NCBI GenBank assembly: GCA_009908735.1
Contig: JAAAOR010000142.1
Coordinates: 1-9,001 of the forward strand
Reading direction: 5' to 3'
Length of the DNA stretch: 9,001 nucleotides
Source of the DNA: Spirochaetota bacterium
GTDB lineage: Bacteria; Spirochaetota; Spirochaetia; DSM-27196; PWMO01
A program made the position numbers and the translations under genes. Of the stretch, positions 1-6,658 are shown in pieces (the first letter of the stretch is position 1; every line of letters starts with the position of its first letter). The notes beneath the pieces are model-generated. The model worked only from the letters and a program-made list of their open reading frames with translations, ran no database searches and was not told the origin of the DNA.

Positions 1-29
1 GGGGGCGCCGGGGCGGTGGTGGCCGCCGC

Positions 30-1091
30 TCAGGCGAGGAGCTTCACGCGGGTGAGCACGTAGTCGAGCGTGTCGGACTGAATCTCCACGCGAAAGTAGT
101 CGGTCTCGCCGAGCCGCGTGACATTGTAAGAGCCGTACTCCAGATACTTCTGGCTGCGGCGGCGGTCGAACCAGTGCGCAAGCGAGATCTGCCCGGCACC
201 GTCTATTTCGAGCACGGTCATGCCCCGCTTTCCGACCACGCATCCGGAATTGAACAGCGTGGGAACGACAAGATTCTCATTGTAAAGACTCTCGCGGTCG
301 CTTCGATCTCCATTGTTCTCCTGAATCTTGAGCAGCTCGTCCTTGGATGACTCTATAGCCGCCTCGATCCGTCGGCGTTTCTTATCCCCGGATTTGGGGT
401 ACTTGCGTATAAGGCGCTCGATCTCGAACTTCAGCGAATCGGTCTTTGACATCGACTCGAACAGCGGGCGATGGGTATGGCCGATGACCGCAAGGATCTT
501 CCGGGCGGCGGCGAACGCGTACACCCGGCGCTCGGTGCGAAACTGCTTCTCTCGTTTTCGCGAGACTCCCCGGCTGTAGAGGCGAAGCGGCGTGGCGATG
601 TAGCGAAGCACGAAACCGATAAGCCGACCGTGCCGCAAGATGTGGGGAGAGGTCTGGTGACCGTGGAAGATGAAGATGTCGTTGTCGTCGTAGTCGAGCC
701 GAAGGGCTTCCGCGAGATCGAAGTCCTCAGGGGTATTGGTGGCGAGCTCCAGATCATGGTTCCCCACGAGCCGGTGAAGTCCGGTCTGCTGCTGAAAGCG
801 AGAGAACAGATCATATATGTCCCCCCACCGGCGGCGGATCACATTAAGGCGATAGCGCTGCAACTCTTCGATGTCTCCGTTGAGCACCAGCTGGAAGCCG
901 CCGCTAAGATAGTGGTCACGCATCACCGTGGAAAAGAGCTCGGCGTTTCGCATGAACCCGTCAGACCGCCCACCGTCTCCCATATGAAGGTCACTGACGA
1001 TGACATAACGGTCACCGCTCCTCAGCCGCGTCTTCGGCGTGCGCTCGTAGAGCTCGCTCAGGTTCCTTTCGCACATCTCGTCAGCGGTCAT
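30..1091 (-). CDS. Calcineurin-like metallophosphoesterase with a charged insertion
   Basis: Probable cytoplasmic two-metal phosphoesterase; the substrate cannot be told from sequence. The metallophosphoesterase signatures appear in order: D34-x-H36 in VSDLHMGD, G72-D73 in LNGDIEE, GNHD at 110-113, HGH at 143-145 and GHTH at 204-207. The order and the SDLHMGD start resemble LpxH/YbbF-like and related enzymes, but at 353 residues it is about 100 longer than LpxH. The extra length is a highly charged, probably helical insertion at about 213-270, between GHTH and the final strands (LFNSGCVV, 279-286). I see no signal peptide or membrane segment. The ATG at 1091 is supported by GGAG at 1098-1101, six bases upstream; M6 is a possible alternative. 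It lies 52 bases downstream of the flavoprotein gene on the same strand, so they are probably one operon. The family call is firm; an LpxH role is not. Confidence 0.9.
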   Translation of the reverse strand: MTADEMCERNLSELYERTPKTRLRSGDRYVIVSDLHMGDGGRSDGFMRNAELFSTVMRDHYLSGGFQLVLNGDIEELQRYRLNVIRRRWGDIYDLFSRFQQQTGLHRLVGNHDLELATNTPEDFDLAEALRLDYDDNDIFIFHGHQTSPHILRHGRLIGFVLRYIATPLRLYSRGVSRKREKQFRTERRVYAFAAARKILAVIGHTHRPLFESMSKTDSLKFEIERLIRKYPKSGDKKRRRIEAAIESSKDELLKIQENNGDRSDRESLYNENLVVPTLFNSGCVVGKRGMTVLEIDGAGQISLAHWFDRRRSQKYLEYGSYNVTRLGETDYFRVEIQSDTLDYVLTRVKLLA

Positions 1092-1143
1092 GGTTATCTC
1101 CGTCGTACATCGTAACCGTTAAAATCTCGTTAGTACGGTCCCA

Positions 1144-2718
1144 TCACATCCGGTTCCCGCGAAAAAGACGCCGTTCGAGGCTGCGGCGGACGACGCGGCC
1201 GGCGTTGCGCCCCGGGGCGCCGAAAATGCCGCCGCCGGGATGCATGCCGGCGTTAGACAGAAACAGCCCCTTGAGCGGCGTCTCGTAGCGGGCAAGCTCG
1301 GGGATCGGGCGGAACATGAACATCTGGTCGATCAGCATCTCCACGTGCATGACGTTGGCGTTGGGCATATTGTGCAGTTCAGAGATGCCTTTCGGCGTCT
1401 GGATATAGGTATCGAGAACTTTGTCGCTGGTCCCGGGCGCAAAGCGGTCCACCACGCCGAGAAGCTTTTTTGCCTCCCGATCGGCTATCTCGTCCCAGTT
1501 GCCGCCGTCGCGCAGCTTATAGGGGTAGTACTGCCCCCAGACGAACAGAAGCGCCTTTCCCTCGGGGGTAAGTGTCGGATCCACCTCGGAGAAGGTCATC
1601 CCAATGGCGGCGGGGTTCTCCGAAGGCAACCCTTTGAGGTAGTCGGCGTATGAGTCGTTGAGATACTGCGTGGAGGGGCAGAGAAGCTGAAGCCCCTGCC
1701 TCACCTTTTCACTCGTAGATCCTAAGACCCGGTAGTCAGGCGGAGAGTCGAGGGCACTCCTGAGCACCATGCCGAAGCCGTTTCCCACCTGAATCTGCTC
1801 GATACGGCGCCGCAGATCCGGCGGCGTCCACTCGGCAAGAAGCTCGAGAAAGGTCACCCAGACATGGGCGGCGGAGACCACCCGCTTCGCGGTGAATCGC
1901 GAGCCCTCTGAGGTCTCTACGCCGACCGCGCGGTCGCCCTTGGTGAGGATTCGGGTAACCGGCATGTTGGTCCTGATCTCACCTCCGTGGTCTTCGATGT
2001 AGGCTTTGAGCGCCTGGGTGAGCATCCCTGAACCGCCGCGTGGGCGGGCAGGCCCGGCGAGGTGGATCATCGAGTGCCAGCCGACGAACTCCGCCGACAT
2101 GGCGTCGATAGGCGGCGGACCGCTCTGTGCACCCCACCAGGAGAGCGCGGCGCGAAGCTTGTCGCTTTCGAACATGTCGCGCACCAACCGCCCGTAGCTG
2201 TGCATGAGCTTGCGCATGAGGTCCTTTCTGTCCTGCTTGCTCGCGTGAAGGCGCTTGAGAAAGAGGCTCTTCGCCACATTCGCGGGTGTGGGCTCCTGCA
2301 GGAAAAGCTCGAAGACGGCCCTGTTGAGCGGCTGCCACTTGCGGACGAAATCCCGGTATGCCTCTGCATCTCGCTCGCTGATCCGCGCGATGCTCTCGGC
2401 CGTTGCGTCGAGATCCTCGTGAAAATGAATGACGCTGCCGTCGTCGAAGGGGGCGCTCATGAAGGGGTCGAGGGGGATGTACTCGAGACCGTACTTCTCG
2501 AGCTCGAGCTCTTCGACGATGGGCGTATGGTGGATCATGAAGTGAAGAGACCCGCCGACATCCATCTTAAAACCACCGAACATATCCCGCGTGCAGACCG
2601 CTCCGCCGACGTCCTCCCGCCGCTCGAGCATGAGGACCTTGTGCCCCCACTTCGCCAGATAGGCGGCGGAAACCATCGCGTTATGCCCCGTACCTACAAA
2701 TACAACATCCGCATCCAT
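1144..2718 (-). CDS. PYROXD2-like NAD(P)/FAD-dependent oxidoreductase (phytoene desaturase superfamily)
   Basis: Flavoprotein of the COG1233 superfamily, which includes carotenoid desaturases, retinol saturase and PYROXD2. The N-terminus has the Rossmann dinucleotide-binding motif VGTGHNAMVSAAYLAKWGHK, followed by VLMLERREDVGG, where the Glu should bind the FAD ribose. The C-terminus has the second FAD-contacting block, GLFLSNAGMHPGGGIFGAPG. GHN after the first glycines and the HPGGG-x-x-GAPGRNA ending fit PYROXD2-like proteins better than CrtI. The substrate is unknown, and no carotenoid genes are nearby. The start is placed at ATG 2718 (524 residues), because AAGGGG (2733-2728) lies nine bases upstream of it but directly abuts the alternative ATG at 2727. 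No membrane helix is evident. It is divergent from the flavoprotein at 2769 and upstream of the metallophosphoesterase. Confidence 0.9.
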   Translation of the reverse strand: MDADVVFVGTGHNAMVSAAYLAKWGHKVLMLERREDVGGAVCTRDMFGGFKMDVGGSLHFMIHHTPIVEELELEKYGLEYIPLDPFMSAPFDDGSVIHFHEDLDATAESIARISERDAEAYRDFVRKWQPLNRAVFELFLQEPTPANVAKSLFLKRLHASKQDRKDLMRKLMHSYGRLVRDMFESDKLRAALSWWGAQSGPPPIDAMSAEFVGWHSMIHLAGPARPRGGSGMLTQALKAYIEDHGGEIRTNMPVTRILTKGDRAVGVETSEGSRFTAKRVVSAAHVWVTFLELLAEWTPPDLRRRIEQIQVGNGFGMVLRSALDSPPDYRVLGSTSEKVRQGLQLLCPSTQYLNDSYADYLKGLPSENPAAIGMTFSEVDPTLTPEGKALLFVWGQYYPYKLRDGGNWDEIADREAKKLLGVVDRFAPGTSDKVLDTYIQTPKGISELHNMPNANVMHVEMLIDQMFMFRPIPELARYETPLKGLFLSNAGMHPGGGIFGAPGRNAGRVVRRSLERRLFRGNRM

Positions 2719-2719
2719 G

Positions 2720-2775
2720 AGAAGCATCCCCTTTGCCGGCGTCGCTTACTATCGATATCTTTTATCCGATGCCAA
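2720..2775 (-). promoter_or_regulatory. Candidate promoter and RBS of the PYROXD2-like gene
   Basis: On the minus strand, TTGGCA (2775-2770, five of six matches to TTGACA) is separated by 16 bases from GATAGT (2753-2748). This would start transcription near 2741 and give a leader of about 23 bases containing the Shine-Dalgarno AAGGGG (2733-2728), nine bases before ATG 2718. The -35 lies over the start codon of the divergent flavoprotein gene. Read by eye only. Confidence 0.45.
2733..2768 (+). promoter_or_regulatory. Candidate promoter of the SidA-like flavoprotein gene
   Basis: TTGCCG (2733-2738, four of six matches to the -35 consensus) is followed after 17 bases by TATCTT (2756-2761). Predicted initiation is about seven bases further on, at or next to ATG 2769. 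No Shine-Dalgarno sequence precedes that ATG, so a leaderless message is plausible. It overlaps the opposing promoter of the PYROXD2-like gene. Confidence 0.4.
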
Positions 2776-4079
2776 AGGTAATAATTGCAGGCGGCGGAGT
2801 ACACGGTACTTTTCTCTCCCACGCCCTTACACGAACAGGTGCGCTCGATACCAGCGATCTTACCGTGCTCGACCCCCATCCGGAACCCCTCGAGGTGTGG
2901 CGCCGTCAGACACGCGCAACGGGAATGCGCTACCTGCGCTCGCCGAGCAGTCACAACCTCGACCTCGATTTCCGGGCGCTCCGGGAGTTCGCTCGCGGCC
3001 GCGAAGCCGATCCCACCGCCGGGGGCGCGGCGCCGCTCTTCATCCCACCCTACGCCCGCCCTACCCTCGAGCTTTTCAACGCGCACGCCCACGCGGTTAT
3101 CGAGGAGGCAGCGCTCGCGACCCGCAGGAAACGCGCGCGCCTCCTCGAGGTGGAGGCCCGCACCGACGGGGTTCGCATCAAAACCGACATCGGCGAGGAC
3201 GACGCCGACTTCCTCATCCTCGCAGTCGGTCGAACTGAGATGCCCTTCCATCCCCCGTGGACCCGCGGGCCAGCGGGTCGCCGAGACGGCGGAGCCTCTC
3301 TGCCGATTACAACTACGGACAGCGAAGCACGCGTGGTTCACGTGTTTGATCGAGACTTCGATCCCGAAGAGCTCGACCATGCCGCGGCGCCGGTTGTTAT
3401 CGGCGGCGGGATAACGGCCGGTCAGGTTGCCTGTCTCGCGGCCAGGCGCAGCGGCCGCCGGGTGGTGCTTCTCACGCGAGGTCCCTTGCGGGTGGGGCAG
3501 TTCGACTCCGCGCCCTGCTTCATTGGCCCACGCTGCATGCAAGCATTTCTCGCAGAGCGGACACCGGCCGCTCGGCGTAGATACATCGAGGAAGCCCGCT
3601 ACCCGGGGACTATGCCCTGGGACGTGGAGCAGAACCTCCGCGCGGAGGAGCGAGTCGACATCGTGGAAAAGGAAGTTGCCGGTATCGAGCCGGCCGGCTC
3701 CGGAAATGGAGGTGGCATGCTCCGGGTGCACCTGCGGGGAGAGATACATTCCGTTGAGAGCGACCTCGTCGTGCTGGCGACGGGATTCAAGAAGCAGCTA
3801 CCGCTCTCAGGCATCATCACCGACCTCGCCCGCCGCCACGGTCTTCCCACCGGACCAATCGGCGCGCCCGTGCCCGACCGGTTCCTGAGATGGCATCCAC
3901 GCGTGCTGGTCGCCGGCGTGCTCGGCGAGTTGGAGATCGGTCCGGCGGCGCCGAACATCATCGGCGCACACCTTGCGGCGCGACGGCTCGTTCCGTTCTT
4001 TCGCGGCGAAGGAGCCCGGGGTCCAGGCGAGGCCCGCGACATCGCATGGACCGCGCTCACCCATTATCTGAAGAATTGA
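2769..4079 (+). CDS. FAD/NAD(P)-binding protein, SidA/IucD/PvdA-like monooxygenase family
   Basis: Flavoprotein of 436 residues with two dinucleotide-binding sites. The FAD motif is at the very start (IAGGGVHGT, 7-14) and the NAD(P) motif is in the middle (VVIGGGITAGQ, 209-219). LATGF (336-340) near the end is the usual marker of flavin monooxygenase and N-hydroxylase relatives. Overall layout and length (about 430-450 residues) match the lysine/ornithine N-hydroxylase-like group. The block FDSAPCFIGPRCM (245-257) resembles what I recall of uncharacterised cyanobacterial members. No siderophore genes are nearby, so N-hydroxylation of an amino acid is not supported. ATG 2769 is preferred because the first beta strand begins at MPKVIIAGGG; the frame stays open to a TTG at 2733, which would add 12 residues of unlikely sequence. 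It is divergent from the PYROXD2-like gene and convergent with the cyclase. Family call moderately firm, function open. Confidence 0.85.
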   Translation: MPKVIIAGGGVHGTFLSHALTRTGALDTSDLTVLDPHPEPLEVWRRQTRATGMRYLRSPSSHNLDLDFRALREFARGREADPTAGGAAPLFIPPYARPTLELFNAHAHAVIEEAALATRRKRARLLEVEARTDGVRIKTDIGEDDADFLILAVGRTEMPFHPPWTRGPAGRRDGGASLPITTTDSEARVVHVFDRDFDPEELDHAAAPVVIGGGITAGQVACLAARRSGRRVVLLTRGPLRVGQFDSAPCFIGPRCMQAFLAERTPAARRRYIEEARYPGTMPWDVEQNLRAEERVDIVEKEVAGIEPAGSGNGGGMLRVHLRGEIHSVESDLVVLATGFKKQLPLSGIITDLARRHGLPTGPIGAPVPDRFLRWHPRVLVAGVLGELEIGPAAPNIIGAHLAARRLVPFFRGEGARGPGEARDIAWTALTHYLKN

Positions 4080-4103
4080 TGAAGCGCCGCTGGGGTCGCG
4101 TTG

Positions 4104-5546
4104 TTAAACCGCCTCGAGATCCTCGACCTGGGCCTGGTACTCGAGAATACTGGTGCGAACGCTGGCAAACACGAGCGGGAAAACGACGTTAAAGAAGTAG
4201 GCCCGGTCGAGCATGTACTTCTTGCGGCTCTGGTACTCGCGGGCAATGCGCTCACTTTCTGAGGTCATGAATTGCTCGTAGGACTGGAACGGGACGACGC
4301 CCTGTCCTTCGGTATCAAAAGTCTTCACGCTGTCCTGATAGCGTCCGAGGCCCCGAAAGAGCGTGTATAGGTTGTACTCCCGGTCCACGAACTCCTCAAT
4401 CGCCTCCGCGGTGGCGAGCTTTTTCTTCAACACCTCGTGCTTTCGCGGAAATATGAGCTCGAAAAGATAGGCTTTGCGAATCTGGATGTTCCTCTCCGCC
4501 AGTCCGTCCTCGATGGCCGCCGTGACGAAGCGGTTGCCCCGGTAGTACCTCAACAGGTCGATGATTTTGTCGGCTCCACTCTCGCCTTTCTCCAGCAGCA
4601 ACTGCACCTGCGCGAGAATGGACTCCGGTAGCCCGGGCGACACCTGCACGCTGTAGGTGTCGAAGCGGGCCTGATTTTTATCCTGAAGGAGAACGTTGGA
4701 GAAACGAAACACCTCACTCTTCTCGATAGTGCGGTAGTAACCGGAGTACGCCTCCGCCTCGCGGCGGAACCGCAGATAGTACTCGTCGGCCACACGAGTG
4801 TCCTCGAGTACCTCGTAAAAGTACCGCGATATGCGCAGCCCCCCCACAGGCGCCGTGGACTCCATTCGCTTTGCCTCGATAACCGGCAGGCCCACGATGT
4901 CCCACTGCTTAGCACCATCCGGACCGAAGTTCCCGACGGTCACATCCCCGATATTCGCCCCGATGCGCACACGAATCTGAAACAGGGCATTGAAGGCATC
5001 GGAAACTATCTGATCTGAGCGCAACCGGGAGATAATCTCGAAGGCACGCTCGAGCATACGTCGATTCTCCGAGCTCTCGCCCATGTTGAAGAATCCTTCA
5101 TCGGCCTTATTGAAACGCTCCGAGACCCGCTGAAGCTCGACACAGGTGTGGAAAAGCTCTCTTGCAATGTAGCGCACTGCCGCGTCCTCGCCCCGCGGGA
5201 CATGAGGATCCGTCGGCCCCCCGTAGTGGAACATGACGCTATCGCCCTCGATTTTGTTGAGATACCCGCCGTGGCGCTTAAGCACCGCGTTGAAGGCGGT
5301 GTAGAGGCCGTTCAGCACGGCCTGGTTCTCCTGGGGGCTGAGGAACTTCGAAATGTAGGTATAGTCGGCGATATCGAGGAAGCCGATCCCCATCTTGGCC
5401 ACCTCGGAGGTCTGGATGATGCCTCCGGCTTCCATAATCGCGTCGACGAGTTGCTGAGGCAGGTAGTATTCCTCGATCTGCTTTCGCAGTCGGTACTCCC
5501 AATCCTCGCTGCTCACGGTGCTCCGAGTAACGTGCGGATCGGCCAT
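4104..5546 (-). CDS. Soluble class III adenylate/guanylate cyclase with a novel C-terminal region
   Basis: Predicted cytoplasmic nucleotidyl cyclase of 480 residues with no membrane segment. Residues 14-45 form a helical lead-in (YLPQQLVDAIM), as often seen before cyclase domains. The catalytic domain covers about 50-245. Metal-binding Asp residues are D58 (GFLDIADYT) and D102 (KIEGDSVMF). K98 and D216 (WDIVG) occupy the adenine-selecting positions of adenylate cyclases, which favours cAMP as product. R227 matches the phosphate-stabilising Arg, but the conserved transition-state Asn is Ile (I223 in GLPVIEAKRM). An insertion of about 30-40 residues (near 141-188) separates D102 from IRVRIGANIGDVTVG. 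Residues about 250-480 match no domain I know and carry a repeated motif 90 residues apart. No clear Shine-Dalgarno precedes ATG 5546; a promoter lies directly upstream. It converges with the flavoprotein gene and is divergent from thpR. Confidence 0.92.
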   Translation of the reverse strand: MADPHVTRSTVSSEDWEYRLRKQIEEYYLPQQLVDAIMEAGGIIQTSEVAKMGIGFLDIADYTYISKFLSPQENQAVLNGLYTAFNAVLKRHGGYLNKIEGDSVMFHYGGPTDPHVPRGEDAAVRYIARELFHTCVELQRVSERFNKADEGFFNMGESSENRRMLERAFEIISRLRSDQIVSDAFNALFQIRVRIGANIGDVTVGNFGPDGAKQWDIVGLPVIEAKRMESTAPVGGLRISRYFYEVLEDTRVADEYYLRFRREAEAYSGYYRTIEKSEVFRFSNVLLQDKNQARFDTYSVQVSPGLPESILAQVQLLLEKGESGADKIIDLLRYYRGNRFVTAAIEDGLAERNIQIRKAYLFELIFPRKHEVLKKKLATAEAIEEFVDREYNLYTLFRGLGRYQDSVKTFDTEGQGVVPFQSYEQFMTSESERIAREYQSRKKYMLDRAYFFNVVFPLVFASVRTSILEYQAQVEDLEAV

Positions 5547-5586
5547 AGTTGGACTATATCATATCAAGACGGACATCGGTCTTCAA
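5547..5586 (-). promoter_or_regulatory. Candidate promoter of the cyclase gene
   Basis: On the minus strand, TTGAAG (5586-5581) is followed after 17 bases by TATGAT (5563-5558), with an overlapping TATAGT at 5558-5553. Initiation would fall within about zero to five bases of ATG 5546. There is no room for a Shine-Dalgarno, so the mRNA is probably leaderless or nearly so. The -35 overlaps the thpR -35 candidate on the other strand. Confidence 0.45.
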
Positions 5587-5618
5587 TCAAAAAGCGCATC
5601 GGCGCTATACTTGAAGCG
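5582..5618 (+). promoter_or_regulatory. Candidate promoter of thpR
   Basis: TATACT at 5606-5611 is a good -10 hexamer seven bases before GTG 5619. A weak -35, TTCAAT (5582-5587), lies 18 bases upstream. Predicted initiation coincides with the start codon, and no convincing Shine-Dalgarno is present. It overlaps the cyclase promoter region. Confidence 0.35.
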
Positions 5619-6218
5619 GTGGTCTCCAAACGACTTTTTCTTGCCGTGCATCTTGCGCAGGATCTCCTCGATCGCCTATTTGATCTGCAGGAGGCGCTCG
5701 CCGCACGTGAGACGGGCGTGCGCCTCGTCGCAGCGGAAAATCTGCACCTTACCCTGCACTTCCTCGGCAACACCGCCGATGATACCATCGGCTCGCTTCG
5801 ACAGGCCATGCATCGCGCACTGTCCGGCTTTGAGAGATTCGACGCGATCGCGCGTGGTGCAGGCTGCTTTCCCTCTCCGCGAAAGCCGCGAGTGTTTTGG
5901 GCGGGAGTAGAGGACCCGAGCGGGAAGCTTACCCAGATTCACGCCGCGCTTGCGGCGGAGCTCTCCAGCCTCGACTTCGAGCTCGACTCGCGTGCCTTCT
6001 CGCCCCACATTACCCTTGCCCACGCGAAAAAGCGTGCCGACCGCGGTGCGCTTGTCTCGGCCGCGAGGGACCTTGCCGCAGCAGCAACGACACAACTCGG
6101 GCCCCAGGGCAGGGACCTCCCGGTGCGAGCGGTCTCTCTCGTCGAGAGTGTACTGGGGCGAGGCGGACCGACGTATACCGACATCGAGGTCGTTGAGCTG
6201 GGAGGCCTGGAACAGTAA
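5619..6218 (+). CDS. thpR: RNA 2',3'-cyclic phosphodiesterase ThpR (2'-5' RNA ligase family)
   Basis: Two-histidine phosphoesterase that, in characterised relatives, opens 2',3'-cyclic phosphate ends of RNA to 2'-phosphate and can join tRNA halves through a 2'-5' bond in vitro. Both catalytic HxTx motifs are present: H43-L-T45-L in NLHLTLHFLG and H130-I-T132-L in SPHITLAHAKK. The start RLFLAVHL and the block PRVFWAGVED are typical of the family. The GTG start at 5619 gives 199 residues, the normal size, and puts the first beta strand at the N-terminus. The frame is open further upstream only because it runs antisense to the cyclase gene. No strong Shine-Dalgarno is visible; a TATACT hexamer lies seven bases before the start. 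Soluble and cytoplasmic. It is divergent from the cyclase and convergent with sua5. Confidence 0.93.
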   Translation: MVSKRLFLAVHLAQDLLDRLFDLQEALAARETGVRLVAAENLHLTLHFLGNTADDTIGSLRQAMHRALSGFERFDAIARGAGCFPSPRKPRVFWAGVEDPSGKLTQIHAALAAELSSLDFELDSRAFSPHITLAHAKKRADRGALVSAARDLAAAATTQLGPQGRDLPVRAVSLVESVLGRGGPTYTDIEVVELGGLEQ

Positions 6219-6301
6219 AAGATCTCACAGCGTCTATTAATTGCGGGAGGGGATAACTGCGGGAAGAGGACTACAAGGGGGGAATCCAAAAGAGGGGTCT
6301 G

Positions 6302-6355
6302 AAAAAAGGTGCCCCTCACCGGAGGCCTGTGGTGCAGTGCTTCCGGTCGAGGGGC
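6302..6355 (-). terminator. Intrinsic terminator T2 (distal) for minus-strand transcription
   Basis: Arms 6311-6323 and 6342-6355 pair over 13 base pairs with one bulged base (6348), and the stem is GC-rich. On the minus strand the hairpin is followed by ACC and then six T residues (6307-6302). The plus strand has A residues there instead, so the terminator works only for leftward transcripts such as sua5. Confidence 0.75.
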
Positions 6356-6356
6356 G

Positions 6357-6392
6357 AAAAACCCAAGGGAAAGGAGGTAAAAACCCTTGGGT
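6357..6392 (-). terminator. Intrinsic terminator T1 (proximal) for minus-strand transcription
   Basis: A perfect 9-bp inverted repeat, ACCCAAGGG (6361-6369) and CCCTTGGGT (6384-6392), encloses a 14-base loop. On the minus strand it runs straight into four further T residues (6360-6357). Its stem ends five bases before the stem of T2 begins, so the two act in tandem. The distance from the sua5 stop codon is about 267 bases. Confidence 0.75.
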
Positions 6393-6658
6393 CAACACGA
6401 AAAAGTCGCAATCTGGAGGCAGAAAAAGACAACTGATTCACTTGAGAAACAACAGAAAGCCAAAAAGGTTACACATCGATATCCCTAAACGATGTACATT
6501 CGCGCGATTCTCAGTGCATCAGAGACATCGTACGCATATGAAGTATTTCCCTATGCATCTCGGCTGGAAGCTCAATCAGTACGATCCCGAGGACATTTCA
6601 GCACAATTCGACGCTGCCGGCCACACCGGGTTTCCCTTCGGCGACGCACCACCTCCAG

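Larger units (their letters stand above)
6219..6658. other. Gene-free region between thpR and sua5
   Basis: This 440-base gap between convergent genes holds no protein gene I can support. From the left it contains a purine-rich plus-strand tract (about 6241-6300), then two strong hairpins that act as terminators for minus-strand transcription (6302-6392). After these comes a segment clearly poorer in GC than its surroundings (21 of 60 bases are G or C in 6421-6480), with many short palindromes such as ATCGAT, ATGTACAT, CGTACG and CATATG around 6476-6560. A plus-strand frame open from 6241 through this gap continues into antisense of sua5 and is not credible. A 33-codon TTG-started frame with a good Shine-Dalgarno (6387-6488) is described under findings. 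A long sua5 3' UTR or a small minus-strand RNA are the likeliest contents. Confidence 0.6.

Noticed and set aside
30..1091. Calling the phosphoesterase LpxH
   Set aside because: It is about 100 residues too long, with a large insertion and no lipid A genes nearby.
471..1115. Plus-strand open frame of 214 codons
   Set aside because: Antisense to the metallophosphoesterase, with no recognisable motifs.
1144..2718. Naming the oxidoreductase CrtI (phytoene desaturase)
   Set aside because: The GHN motif and the HPGGG/GAPGRNA ending fit PYROXD2-like proteins better, and there are no carotenoid genes nearby.
2719..2768. Upstream starts: ATG 2727 for the minus gene and TTG 2733 for the plus gene
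   Set aside because: The Shine-Dalgarno directly abuts ATG 2727 but is well placed for ATG 2718. The TTG would add 12 residues before the normal first beta strand.
2062..2781. Plus-strand open frame of 239 codons
   Set aside because: Antisense to the PYROXD2-like gene and running over its start and promoter; no motifs.
2694..3749. Long open frame of 351 codons on the minus strand
   Set aside because: It lies opposite the SidA-like gene, whose two nucleotide-binding motifs are clear, and shows no domain of its own. It is an antisense shadow in GC-rich DNA.
6310..6392. Riboswitch, tmRNA, SRP RNA or RNase P RNA at the hairpins
   Set aside because: I looked for the conserved cores I know of these RNAs and found none. 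The T runs on the minus strand explain the hairpins as terminators.
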